64,000 nt of DNA, taken from the NCBI GenBank assembly GCA_902495455.1, contig CABUXJ010000010.1, positions 1-64,000 on the forward strand, read 5' to 3'. The stretch comes from an uncultured Prevotella sp. Lineage in GTDB: Bacteria > Bacteroidota > Bacteroidia > Bacteroidales > Bacteroidaceae. The notes beneath the pieces were generated by a model. The model searched no databases. It was not told where the DNA came from and saw nothing but the letters and a program-made list of their open reading frames with translations. Positions 43,001 to 50,721 of this stretch are shown here, piece by piece. Position 1 is the first letter of the stretch; each line of letters starts with the position of its first letter. A program made the translations under genes and the position numbers.

Positions 43001-44597
43001 CCCCAAGGCTGCCATCAGCGTCAAGCTCGTGGCCGAGAGTGGCGTGGGAACGATTGCCGCAGGCGTGGCCAAGGCCAAGGCCGACCTCATCGTCATCTCC
43101 GGTGCGGAGGGCGGAACGGGTGCCAGTCCGGCGTCGAGCATGCGCTTTGCGGGCATCTCGCCGGAGATCGGACTGAGCGAGACGCAGCAGACGCTCGTCA
43201 TGAACGGACTGCGCGGACAAGTCCGTCTGCAGGTCGACGGCCAGCTGAAGACCGGCCGCGACGTCGTATTGATGGCGTTGCTCGGTGCCGAGGAGTTCAG
43301 TTTCGGTACGCTGGCGCTCATCGTGCTCGGTTGTGTGATGATGCGTAAGTGCAATCTCAACACCTGCCCGATGGGCGTGGCGACGCAGAACCCCGAACTG
43401 CGCAAGCATTTCATGGGCCGCTATGAATATCTCGTCAACTATTTCACTTTCCTCGCCCGGGAAGTGCGCGAGTATCTGGCCGAGATGGGATACACCCGGC
43501 TGGAGGACATCGTGGGCCGGACAGAGCTAGTGGCTACGGCCCCCCTCAATCCCCCCAAGGGGGGAAGACCTGCGGCTTCCAACAGTACTTCTTCTTCGGT
43601 ATCGGGAGAATCAGACACTGCGGGTTCATACCCAGTTTCAAGCACTTCATCCCCCCTTGGGGGGATTGAGGGGGGCCGTGGCCTCGACTTCACCCGTCTT
43701 CTACACCGTGTCGACAACGGCAACGCCATCCACCACGTGGCCGACATACCCGCCGACCTCGACGACGTGCTCGACAGCCGTATCATCCATTCGGCACAGC
43801 GCGCCATTGAGATGCAGGAGGAGGTGAATCTCGACTACGCCATCAAGAACACCGACCGCGCCGCGGGCGTCATGCTCAGCGGACTCATCGCGCGCCACTA
43901 CGGTGGCGACGGACTGCCCGACAGCACCGTCAATGTCAAGTTCAAGGGTTCAGCCGGCCAGAGCTTCGGAGCGTTCCTCGTCAAGGGTGTCAGCTTCAAG
44001 CTCGAAGGCGAGGCCAACGACTACTTCGGCAAGGGACTCAGCGGCGGCCGCATCGCGATACTCCCGCCGGTGCGCAGCAACTTCTCCGCCGAGGACAACA
44101 TCATCGCCGGCAACACCGGTCTCTACGGCGCGACGAGCGGCGAGCTCTATGTCAACGGCAAGGTGGGCGAGCGCTTCGGCGTGCGCAACTCAGGCGCGAT
44201 AGCCGTCATCGAGGGCGCGGGCGACCACTGCTGCGAGTATATGACGGGCGGCCGCGTGGTCGTGCTCGGCGAGACGGGCCGCAACTTCGCCGCCGGAATG
44301 AGCGGCGGTGTGGCCTACGTGTGGGACAAGAACCACAACTTCGACTACTTCTGCAACATGGATATGGTCGAGATCAACCTCGTCGAGGACAGCAGCTACC
44401 GCAAGGAGCTTCATGAGCTCATCCGCCAGCACTATCTCTACACGGGTTCGAAGCTGGCCCGCACGATGCTCGACGATTGGAACCGCTACGTCGGCGACTT
44501 CATCCAGGTCGTGCCGATAGAGTACAAGCGTGTGCTGCAGGAGGAGCAGATGAACAAGCTGAAGCAGAAGATAGCGGACATGCAGAGAGATTATTGA
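40011..44597 (+). CDS. gltB: Glutamate synthase, large subunit
   Basis: 1528 residues. Makes glutamate from glutamine and 2-oxoglutarate with the small subunit GltD. The class II amidotransferase nucleophile is the Cys of EHDACGVG (Cys19), exposed after removal of a short propeptide; an ATG at 40023 is an alternative start. The FMN/2-oxoglutarate barrel follows (VVGAMSFGALSKEAHEAIA, GEGGEDSERF). The iron-sulfur cysteines lie in CVMMRKCNLNTCPMG (about 1105-1119), and the C-terminal beta-helix has the usual G-rich turns. Residues about 1176-1223 are an insert (PLNPPKGGRPAAS...SPLGGIEGG) encoded by a palindromic repeat at 43536-43679, in the linker before the last domain. A family E repeat begins at the stop codon. 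Confidence 0.97.
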   Translation: MQLNMVNGLYNADYEHDACGVGMVVNIHGNKSHELVDNALKVLENMRHRGAEGADNKTGDGAGIMLQIPHEFILLQGIPVPEKGKYGTGLVFLPKDEAEQQKILSVMIEEIEREGLSLMHLRTVPTNPECLGQSALDSEPAIRQVFVTGVTDDRVPVFERTLYIIRKRIERRVRHKDFYICSLSSRNIVYKGMLSSMQVRQYFPDLTNSYFTSGLALVHSRFSTNTFPTWSLAQPFRLLAHNGEINTIRGNRGWMKARESVLSSEALGDIRDISPIVQPDMSDSASLDNVLEFFVMSGLSLPHAMSVLVPESFNDKNPISEDLKAFFEYHSILMEPWDGPAALLFSDGRYAGGMLDRNGLRPARYTITTKDMMVVASEVGVMDFDPGEIAEKGRLQPGKLLLIDTQEGRIYYDGEIKERLAAEHPYRRWLSTNRIQLEKLRSGRKVRNDVDNLLEHELMFGYGAEDIDSTIVPMCVGGQEPTAAMGNDTPLAVLSDRPQLLFNYFRQQFAQVTNPAIDSIRENLVMSLTEYIGRVGSGILNPDESNCKMVRLPHPILNNTQLDILCNIRYKGFNTVKLPILFECSKGEDGLRDALDALCKEAERSVDAGYNYIILTDRDIDRDHAAIPSLLAVSAVHHYLISVGKRVQTALIVESGEIRETMHAALLLGYGASALCPYMAFAILDDLVRRGKIQENYETAEANYIKALKKALLKIMAKMGISTIRSYRGAKIFESIGLSESLLKTYFGTEMSTIGGIGLETIARDAIRRVGGGTPEGGFLPNHGQFHWRRDGIRHAWNPETIATLQLATRTGSYEKYKEFTRLVDGKDKPIFIRDFFSFRRNPINIDKVEPVEAIMKHFVVGAMSFGALSKEAHEAIALAMNKIGGRSNTGEGGEDSERFAATRDGISLSSKTKQVASGRFGVTTEYLVNAEEIQIKVAQGAKPGEGGQLPGFKVNEVIARTRHSIPGISLISPPPHHDIYSIEDLAQLIFDLKNVNPKAAISVKLVAESGVGTIAAGVAKAKADLIVISGAEGGTGASPASSMRFAGISPEIGLSETQQTLVMNGLRGQVRLQVDGQLKTGRDVVLMALLGAEEFSFGTLALIVLGCVMMRKCNLNTCPMGVATQNPELRKHFMGRYEYLVNYFTFLAREVREYLAEMGYTRLEDIVGRTELVATAPLNPPKGGRPAASNSTSSSVSGESDTAGSYPVSSTSSPLGGIEGGRGLDFTRLLHRVDNGNAIHHVADIPADLDDVLDSRIIHSAQRAIEMQEEVNLDYAIKNTDRAAGVMLSGLIARHYGGDGLPDSTVNVKFKGSAGQSFGAFLVKGVSFKLEGEANDYFGKGLSGGRIAILPPVRSNFSAEDNIIAGNTGLYGATSGELYVNGKVGERFGVRNSGAIAVIEGAGDHCCEYMTGGRVVVLGETGRNFAAGMSGGVAYVWDKNHNFDYFCNMDMVEINLVEDSSYRKELHELIRQHYLYTGSKLARTMLDDWNRYVGDFIQVVPIEYKRVLQEEQMNKLKQKIADMQRDY
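43536..43679. repeat. 144-bp palindromic repeat inserted in frame inside gltB
   Basis: Arms 43536-43564 and 43651-43679 are perfect 29-base complements with two C6/G6 blocks each (CCCCCCAAGGGGGG). After the left arm comes AGACCTGCGGCTTCCAACA, nearly identical to the module that follows the family B hairpin elsewhere in the window. Its length is 48 codons, so the frame is preserved. GTGGC occurs directly at both edges (43530-43534 and 43678-43682), a possible but uncertain target duplication. Confidence 0.95.
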
Positions 44598-44866
44598 ATG
44601 GTGAATGTTGAATGATGAATGTTGAGTTGTCGGGCTTCGTCCGATGATGAATTATTGAATTATGAATTATGGCTGCGGGAACACAATATCAAACACACAA
44701 CTGGAGCACCGACGTAAATTCGTCATTCAATAATTCAACATCGGGCGAAGGCCGACAACTCAACATTCATCATTCAACATTCACCATTCAATAATTCACC
44801 ATTCAATAATTCACCATCGGCCTTTGGCCGACCAACTCATCATTCACCACTCACCATTCCTAATTC
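44594..44866. repeat. Family E long inverted repeat, copy 2, between gltB and gltD
   Basis: The left arm begins at the gltB stop codon (44594-44667). The complementary right side spans 44717-44866, with extra ATTCAATAATTCACC units and two GGCCGA cores, ending 7 bases before the gltD ATG. It is the same family as 33726-33921. The stem would form in any gltBD co-transcript. Confidence 0.9.
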
Positions 44867-44873
44867 AAAAGAT

Positions 44874-46208
44874 ATGAACGACAATTTTCTGACAATCCAC
44901 CGCCAGGAGGCGGGATATAGACCGATACACGACCGGATTCATGATTTCGGCGAAGTGGAGCAGACGCTCAACAGTAAGGACCGGCGGACACAGGCATCGC
45001 GCTGCATGGACTGCGGCGTGCCGTTCTGCCACTGGGCGTGCCCGCTGGGCAACAAACCGCCGGAGTGGAACGACGCTCTGGCGCGGGGCGACTATGAGAT
45101 GGCCTACCGGCTGCTCAACGCGACCAACGATTTCCCCGAGTTCACCGGACGCATCTGCCCGGCGCTCTGCGAAAAGGCGTGCGTGCTCAATCTCATGGCC
45201 CACGAGCCGACGACAAACCGCGAGAACGAGGCCGCCATCACCGAGATGGCTTTTCAGGAGAACTATATACATGTTGTCCGACCCGTGCGCAACGGCCGTC
45301 GGGTGGCCGTCATCGGTGCCGGTCCGGCCGGACTTGTGGCCGCCAACCGGTTGAACCGCCGGGGCTACAGCGTGACGGTGTTTGAGCGCAACGAGAATGC
45401 CGGCGGACTGCTCCGCTACGGTATCCCCAACTTCAAGCTCAACAAGGCCATCATCGACCGCCGTCTGCGACTGCTGGAACAGGAGGGCATAGAGTTTCGC
45501 TACAATCAGGAGGTAGACCTCGCCGCGCTGCCCGAAGGCTATGACGCATACGTCGTGGCGACAGGCACGCCGACGGCACGCGACCTGAACGTTCCCGGAC
45601 GTGAGCTCCGCGGCGTCCACCTCGCTCTGGACATGCTCGCGCAACAGAACCGCATCCTCGCCGGCATGGAGTTCAAGAAGGACGAGCTGGTCAACGCCCG
45701 CGGCAAGGATGTCCTTGTCATCGGCGGCGGCGACACCGGCAGCGACTGCATCGGCACGGCCCACCGTCAGGGCTGCCGCAGTGTGACGCAGATCGAAATC
45801 ATGCCGAAGCCGCCCGTAGGACCGGACGACCCGAACAATCCGTGGCCGAACTTCCCCCGCACGTTCAAGACGACTTCAAGCCACGAGGAGGGCTGTACCC
45901 GCCGCTGGAACATCAATACGCTCGAATTCCTCGGCAAGGACGGCCGCCTCACCGGTGTGCGCGTTCAGGAGATTGCGTGGAAACCCAATCCCGACGGCGG
46001 ACGCCCCATCATGGAACCCGTCGGCAAGCCCGAAGTCATCAAGTGTGAGCTCGTCCTGCTCGCCATGGGCTTCCTCAAACCCCAGCTGCCGGCGTTCGCC
46101 CCCAACGTCTTCATCGCCGGTGACGCCGCCACGGGTGCCTCGCTCGTCGTCCGCGCCATGAGCGGAGGCCGCAAAGCCGCCGAGGAGGTGGAAAAGTATT
46201 TTGAGTGA
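44874..46208 (+). CDS. gltD: Glutamate synthase, small subunit
   Basis: 444 residues. Supplies electrons from NAD(P)H to GltB. The N-terminal domain binds two [4Fe-4S] clusters through CMDCGVPFCHWACPLGNKPPEWN and CPALCEKACVLNL. The FAD Rossmann motif is VAVIGAGPAGLVAANRL (about 143-160), and the NAD(P) site is VLVIGGGDTGSDC (about 280). The C-terminal FIAGDAATGASLVVRAMSGGRKAA closes the FAD site. It follows gltB after about 275 bases filled by a long inverted repeat, so stoichiometry with GltB may be tuned by that structure. The stop codon abuts a tandem repeat. Confidence 0.96.
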   Translation: MNDNFLTIHRQEAGYRPIHDRIHDFGEVEQTLNSKDRRTQASRCMDCGVPFCHWACPLGNKPPEWNDALARGDYEMAYRLLNATNDFPEFTGRICPALCEKACVLNLMAHEPTTNRENEAAITEMAFQENYIHVVRPVRNGRRVAVIGAGPAGLVAANRLNRRGYSVTVFERNENAGGLLRYGIPNFKLNKAIIDRRLRLLEQEGIEFRYNQEVDLAALPEGYDAYVVATGTPTARDLNVPGRELRGVHLALDMLAQQNRILAGMEFKKDELVNARGKDVLVIGGGDTGSDCIGTAHRQGCRSVTQIEIMPKPPVGPDDPNNPWPNFPRTFKTTSSHEEGCTRRWNINTLEFLGKDGRLTGVRVQEIAWKPNPDGGRPIMEPVGKPEVIKCELVLLAMGFLKPQLPAFAPNVFIAGDAATGASLVVRAMSGGRKAAEEVEKYFE

Positions 46209-46352
46209 AGAACGAAGAGTGAAGAAGTTGCTGCCGCCGTTCTTAAGTGAAGAATGAAGAGTGAAAAACGAAGAAGTTGCTGCCGCCGTTCTTAAATGAA
46301 GAACGAAGAGTGAAGAACGAAGAAGTTGCTGCCGCCGTTCTTCACTCTTCAC
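46205..46352. repeat. Tandem repeat, about 49-bp period, three units, ending in a hairpin
   Basis: Units at about 46205-46246, 46247-46295 and 46296-46344 share GAAGAAGTTGCTGCCGCCG and GAAGAACGAAGAGTG. The last unit's GAAGAGTGAAGAACG pairs with CGTTCTTCACTCTTC at about 46336-46350, making a terminator-like stem between the convergent gltD and aldo/keto reductase genes. It is flush with the gltD stop on one side and 1-3 bases from the other gene's stop. Confidence 0.9.
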
Positions 46353-47297
46353 TTATTTTACGCACCTCAAATTCCTCTCCAGCTGTGCCGTGCTGCTTGC
46401 TCCGACCAGCACCGAGGTGACGGCCTTTTGTTCGAGCACCCACGACAGCGCCCTTTCGGCCAGCGTCTTTCCCTGCTGCTGCGCCTCGGCGTTGAGTTCG
46501 CGCAGACGGGCGAGCAGTTCGGGTGTGAGGACATCCTGCTTGAGGAACTTGCCGCGTGACATGCGGCTGTCCTCCGGCACACCGTTGAGATAGCGGTCCG
46601 TGAGCAGCCCCTGTGCCAATGGCGAGAACGAGATGAAGCCGATGCCCTCACGCTCACAAAGGTCCGTGATGCCCTCCTCGATAGGTGCGCGGTCGATCAT
46701 GTTGATGCGTCCCTGATATATCAGCAGCGGTACGTCGCGCTCGCGCAGATATTTGATGGCCGTCTGCAGAGCCTCAAGCGGCCACCGCGATATGCCGACA
46801 TACAGAGCCTTGCCGGCGCGCACGACGTCGACCAGCGCCTGAAGCGTCTCTTCGAGCGGCGTCTCCGGGTCGTAGCGGTGGCTGTAGAAGAGGTCGACAT
46901 AGTCCAGACGCATGCGCCGCAGACTCTGGTCGAGACTGGCCATGAGATACTTCCGTGAGCCCCAGTTGCCGTAAGGGCCGTCCCACATGTCATATCCCGC
47001 TTTGGTGCTGATGAACAGTTCGTCGCGATAAGGCCGGAAGTCGTCGTCCATCAGCCGCCCCATCGTCTCCTCGGCACTGCCGTAGGGCGGTCCGTAGTTG
47101 TTGGCCAGGTCAAAGTGGGTGATGCCGTGGTCGAAGGCATAGCGCGTTATCTCGCGGCTGCGCGTGTAGTCGTCGACGCCGCCGAAGTTGTGCCAGAAGC
47201 CGAGGCTCACCTTGGGCAACAGCACTCCGCTGCGGCCGCATCTTTTGTATTGCATGCCGTTGTCATAACGGCTCTCGTTTGCAACGTATTTTTCCAT
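46353..47297 (-). CDS. Aldo/keto reductase (YghZ-like)
   Basis: 314 residues. The (beta/alpha)8 NADPH-dependent oxidoreductase has the catalytic tetrad Asp63 (HFDLANNYG), Tyr68, Lys99 (FISTKAGYDMW) and His140 (LFYSHRYD). The text KVSLGFWHNFGG and the FSPLAQGLLTDRYL segment resemble E. coli YghZ/Gpr, which reduces L-glyceraldehyde 3-phosphate and methylglyoxal. A detoxifying role is therefore plausible, but the natural substrate is not determined by sequence. It is convergent with gltD and ends right at a tandem repeat. Confidence 0.88.
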   Translation of the reverse strand: MEKYVANESRYDNGMQYKRCGRSGVLLPKVSLGFWHNFGGVDDYTRSREITRYAFDHGITHFDLANNYGPPYGSAEETMGRLMDDDFRPYRDELFISTKAGYDMWDGPYGNWGSRKYLMASLDQSLRRMRLDYVDLFYSHRYDPETPLEETLQALVDVVRAGKALYVGISRWPLEALQTAIKYLRERDVPLLIYQGRINMIDRAPIEEGITDLCEREGIGFISFSPLAQGLLTDRYLNGVPEDSRMSRGKFLKQDVLTPELLARLRELNAEAQQQGKTLAERALSWVLEQKAVTSVLVGASSTAQLERNLRCVK

Positions 47298-47380
47298 AAG
47301 CAGTCAGTTGTTTTAGTACACATCGCAAAGTTATATAAAAATTTCGAGAAACATCGTCTCCGACGCAAAAAAGGGAAGAC

Positions 47381-47554
47381 ACCCCCAACCCTACAACCAC
47401 CACAACCCTACAACCCTACAACCCCACAACCCACCCCAACCCTCCCGAAGGGAGGGAGTCTGAAATGCTTTAAGGTATTCAAGCTCCCTCCCTTCGGGAG
47501 GGTTGGGGTGGGTTGTAGGGTTGTGGGTGTTAGGGGGGTGTAGGGTTGTGGGTG
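47381..47554. repeat. Family A inverted repeat with long CAACCCTA flanks
   Basis: Core arms 47427-47460 and 47479-47520 carry the family A text. Tandem ACCCTACAACC units outside the left arm and TAGGGTTGTGGG units outside the right arm extend the complementarity to nearly 75 bases per side. Confidence 0.9.
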
Positions 47555-47555
47555 T

Positions 47556-48085
47556 AATATATATTTACAAAATCATATCCGGAAAAATGCTCAAAGATTT
47601 GCGTTTTCATGACCAATAAGGGCCTTATGACTACCAACGGCCCCCTCCGGCTCCCCCAAGGGGGAGAGACCTGTGGCTTCAAACAACCCTTTAAGGCCCT
47701 TACGGCTTTCAAATTTTGCAAAAGTTGGCTGGTTTTTGATTGCTATTTTGAGGTCAAAAAGTGGGTTTCGTCGAGCAACGGGGCCCCCGCGGGGTTGCAA
47801 CGAGCACGCCGCCATGTTGCAACGGGGCCGCCGCCAGAGAGCAATAGCAGCCCCGTTGCAGAGCAATAAGGCCCTTACGGGAGGGCCTCACCCCGCCCTC
47901 CCCAAGGAGAGGGAGACCTGTGCGATTGTAAGTGGTTGTATGATAACCAGTTGCAAAATCGGGTGGTTTTCCGTCAAAAAAACCGCCCGATTTTGACCTT
48001 CGTGAGATTTGAAAATTTGGGAGCATGGCAGGATTTTTTTCAAAAGTGGGCCTGAAAAACGGCCTTAAATTCAGAATTTTTCTTA
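47556..48085. repeat. Family G composite element, copy 2 (+ orientation)
   Basis: About 530 bases with the full module order described for 22480-23016: ACAAAATCAT start, family B hairpin, GCAACGGGGCC block, CCTCCCCAAGG hairpin, a GGTTTTCCGTC / CCGCCCGATTTT inverted pair, and a TTAAATTCAGAATTTTTCTT end. It follows a family A repeat directly, as copies 3 and 4 also do. Between it and metG are only AATTCAT tandem units. Confidence 0.92.
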
Positions 48086-48215
48086 CATAGCCGTCCGGTC
48101 GCCGGCGTGGTGGCCGCCTTCGGCATGTCCAAATGCAGTGATGATGCGTCTTTCGCTTGTTTTCGGCAATCTTATCCAAATTCGTCGGTCATAATTCATA
48201 ATTCATAATTTATAA

Positions 48216-48246
48216 TTGGTTTTGTCCCTAAATTGTGCTACCTTTG
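48216..48246 (+). promoter_or_regulatory. Putative promoter of metG
   Basis: TTG at 48216-48218, 20 bases, then TACCTTTG at 48239-48246; the chosen metG ATG is 48 bases downstream. Confidence 0.65.
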
Positions 48247-48294
48247 CACCTTATTAATGTAGACAATAAGAAATCAATATACAAACCGAACGAA

Positions 48295-50340
48295 ATGGAA
48301 CATAAACAATACAAACGCACCACCGTCACGGCTGCGCTACCCTACGCCAACGGCGGTGTTCACATCGGCCACTTGGCCGGAGTCTATGTACCGGCGGACA
48401 TCTACGTGCGCTATCTGAGGCTCAAAGGACAGGACGTCATCTTCATCTGCGGAAGCGACGAGCACGGTGTGCCAATCACCATCCGCGCCCGCAAGGAGGG
48501 CATCACGCCCCAGGACGTCGTAGACCGCTACCACTCAATCATCAAGAAGAGCTTCGAGGACTTCGGCATCTCGTTTGACATCTACAGCCGCACGACTTCG
48601 GAGACACACAGCAAACTGGCCTCCGACTTCTTCAAGAAGCTCTATGACGACGGCAAGCTCATCGAGCAGGTGTCGGAGCAGTATTACGACGAGGAGGCCC
48701 GGCAGTTCCTCGCCGACAGATATATCACGGGCGAATGTCCCCACTGCCACAACCCCAAGGCCTACGGCGACCAGTGTGAGAAATGCGGCAGCGACCTCGA
48801 CCCGACCGAACTCATCAATCCGCAGTCGGCCATCAGCGGCTCCGCACCCGTTCTGAAGAAGACCAAGAACTGGTATCTGCCGCTCAACGAATATCAGCAG
48901 TGGCTCAAAGAGTGGATTCTCGACGGCCACAAGGAGTGGCGTCCCAACGTCTACGGACAGTGCAAGAGCTGGCTCGACCTCGACCTCCAGCCCCGCGCCA
49001 TGACCCGCGACCTCGACTGGGGCATACCCGTGCCTGTCGAAGGCGGCGAGGGAAAGGTGCTCTACGTCTGGTTTGACGCCCCCATCGGATATATATCCAA
49101 TACGAAAGAGCTCCTGCCCGACACGTGGGAGAAGTGGTGGAAGGACCCCGAGACACGCCTCATCCACTTCATCGGCAAGGACAACATCGTCTTCCACTGC
49201 ATCGTCTTCCCCACCATGCTCAAGGCCCACGGCGGCTATATCCTGCCCGAGAACGTGCCGGCCAACGAGTTCCTCAATCTGGAGAACGACAAGATATCGA
49301 CCTCACGCAACTGGGCCGTATGGCTTCACGAATATCTCGAGGACATGCCCGGCAAGCAGGACGTCATGCGCTATGTCCTCACCGCCAACGCCCCCGAGAC
49401 CAAGGACAACAACTTCACGTGGCGGGACTTCCAGGACCGCAACAACAACGAGCTGGTCGCTGTCTACGGCAACTTCGTCAACCGCGCGCTCCAGCTCACG
49501 AAGAAGTATTGGGCGGGAGTCGTTCCGGAGTGCGGCGAACTGACCGACACCGACCGCGCGACGCTCGACGAGTTCAAGGACGTGAAGGCGCGTGTCGAGG
49601 AGAACCTCGATGTCTTCAAGTTCCGCGAGGCTCTTAAGGAGGCCATGAACCTCGCCCGCATCGGCAACCGCTACATCACCGAGTGTGAACCGTGGAAGGT
49701 CTGGAAGACCGACCCCAAGCGCGTGGAGACCATTCTCTACATCTCGCTCCAGCTCGTGGCCAATCTGGCCATCGCCTTCGAACCGTTCCTGCCGTTCAGC
49801 AGCGCCCGTCTGCGCCGCATGCTCAACGTGGAGAAGTTTGAGTGGGACAGCCTCGGCAGCACCGAACTGCTCCGTCCGGGCCACCAGTTGGCCGAACCGG
49901 AACTGCTCTTCGAGAAGATTGAGGACGAGGCCATCGCCTATCAGCTCAACAAGCTCGAAGAAGCCAAGAAGGCCAACGCCGCCGCAGCATACAAAGCAGA
50001 GCCCATAAAGGCTCCCGTGACATTCGAGGATTTCGAGAAACTCGACATCCGCGTCGGCCACATCAAGCACTGCGAGAAAGTCAAGAAGGCCAACAAGCTG
50101 CTCAAATTCACCATCGACGACGGCTCCGGCACCGACCGCACCATCGTCAGCGGCATCGCCAAGTTCTACGAACCCGAAGAGCTCATCGGCAAGGACGTGC
50201 TCTTCATCGCCAACTTCCCGCCCCGCAAGCTCATGGGCATAGAGAGTCAGGGCATGATTCTCTCGGCCGAGAACTTCGACGGAAGCCTCAGCGTGACGTC
50301 AATCCTGCGCGGGGTAAAGCCCGGAAGCAAGGTCTGCTGA
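48295..50340 (+). CDS. metG: Methionyl-tRNA synthetase
   Basis: 681 residues from the ATG at 48295. The frame is open to 48235, but an upstream start would overlap the -7 element. The HIGH-type motif is [10 protein letters not shown] (about 18-27), a zinc knuckle is [17 protein letters not shown] (about 147-163), and the signature loop is the KISTSRNW variant of KMSKS (about 340). The last 105 residues form the Trbp111-like tRNA-binding domain ([11 protein letters not shown], then [20 protein letters not shown]). It charges initiator and elongator tRNA-Met. A short TGTTGCG/CGCAACA hairpin lies 10 bases after the stop. Confidence 0.97.
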   Translation: MEHKQYKRTTVTAALPYANGGVHIGHLAGVYVPADIYVRYLRLKGQDVIFICGSDEHGVPITIRARKEGITPQDVVDRYHSIIKKSFEDFGISFDIYSRTTSETHSKLASDFFKKLYDDGKLIEQVSEQYYDEEARQFLADRYITGECPHCHNPKAYGDQCEKCGSDLDPTELINPQSAISGSAPVLKKTKNWYLPLNEYQQWLKEWILDGHKEWRPNVYGQCKSWLDLDLQPRAMTRDLDWGIPVPVEGGEGKVLYVWFDAPIGYISNTKELLPDTWEKWWKDPETRLIHFIGKDNIVFHCIVFPTMLKAHGGYILPENVPANEFLNLENDKISTSRNWAVWLHEYLEDMPGKQDVMRYVLTANAPETKDNNFTWRDFQDRNNNELVAVYGNFVNRALQLTKKYWAGVVPECGELTDTDRATLDEFKDVKARVEENLDVFKFREALKEAMNLARIGNRYITECEPWKVWKTDPKRVETILYISLQLVANLAIAFEPFLPFSSARLRRMLNVEKFEWDSLGSTELLRPGHQLAEPELLFEKIEDEAIAYQLNKLEEAKKANAAAAYKAEPIKAPVTFEDFEKLDIRVGHIKHCEKVKKANKLLKFTIDDGSGTDRTIVSGIAKFYEPEELIGKDVLFIANFPPRKLMGIESQGMILSAENFDGSLSVTSILRGVKPGSKVC

Positions 50341-50410
50341 CGACATATCTGTTGCGCCGCCACGTAAAGACGCAACAAACGCCGGATAAAGAATCGGAGT
50401 GTTAAGCATC

Positions 50411-50497
50411 GTAGGGACATATTCTTGTATTTGTCCGCCATATAAATGTTGGTATTCAACGTATGGCAGACGGACAAATACAAGAATATGTCCCTAC
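50411..50497. repeat. Family C palindrome, copy 2
   Basis: Perfect 27-base arms (50411-50437 and 50471-50497) with the same GTAGGGACATATTCTTG text as 28747-28823, but a different 33-base loop. It lies between metG and the flippase gene. Confidence 0.95.
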
Positions 50498-50634
50498 TTT
50501 TTGCAGTATTCTATCCTGACATATACTTATTGTATATACGTAATTAAATGTTTCCCATCACATCTTTGCCATATCCTCAGAGGCGTTCAGGAGTGTGGCG
50601 GCGTGGCGTTCAGGGCGAAAAAACGGCTTTTTTC

Positions 50635-50665
50635 TTTGATTATCACCCGATAAATATTAATTTTG
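50635..50665 (+). promoter_or_regulatory. Putative promoter of the surface-glycan gene set
   Basis: TTTG (50635-50638), 19 bases, TAATTTTG (50658-50665), 56 bases ahead of the flippase ATG: an exact fit to the Bacteroidota consensus spacing. Confidence 0.7.
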
Positions 50666-50721
50666 CGCAGTAATCTTAACGTTATCCGGCTGCACGCGGA
50701 TAATCGTCTGAACGGTAAACG

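Noticed and set aside
43530..43682. GTGGC direct repeats flanking the gltB insert as a proven target-site duplication
   Set aside because: A 143-base element plus a 5-base duplication would add 148 bases and break the frame unless other changes occurred, so the duplication may be chance.
46205..46352. Tandem 49-bp repeat considered as a CRISPR remnant
   Set aside because: The units are contiguous, lack unique spacers of constant length, and no cas genes are present.
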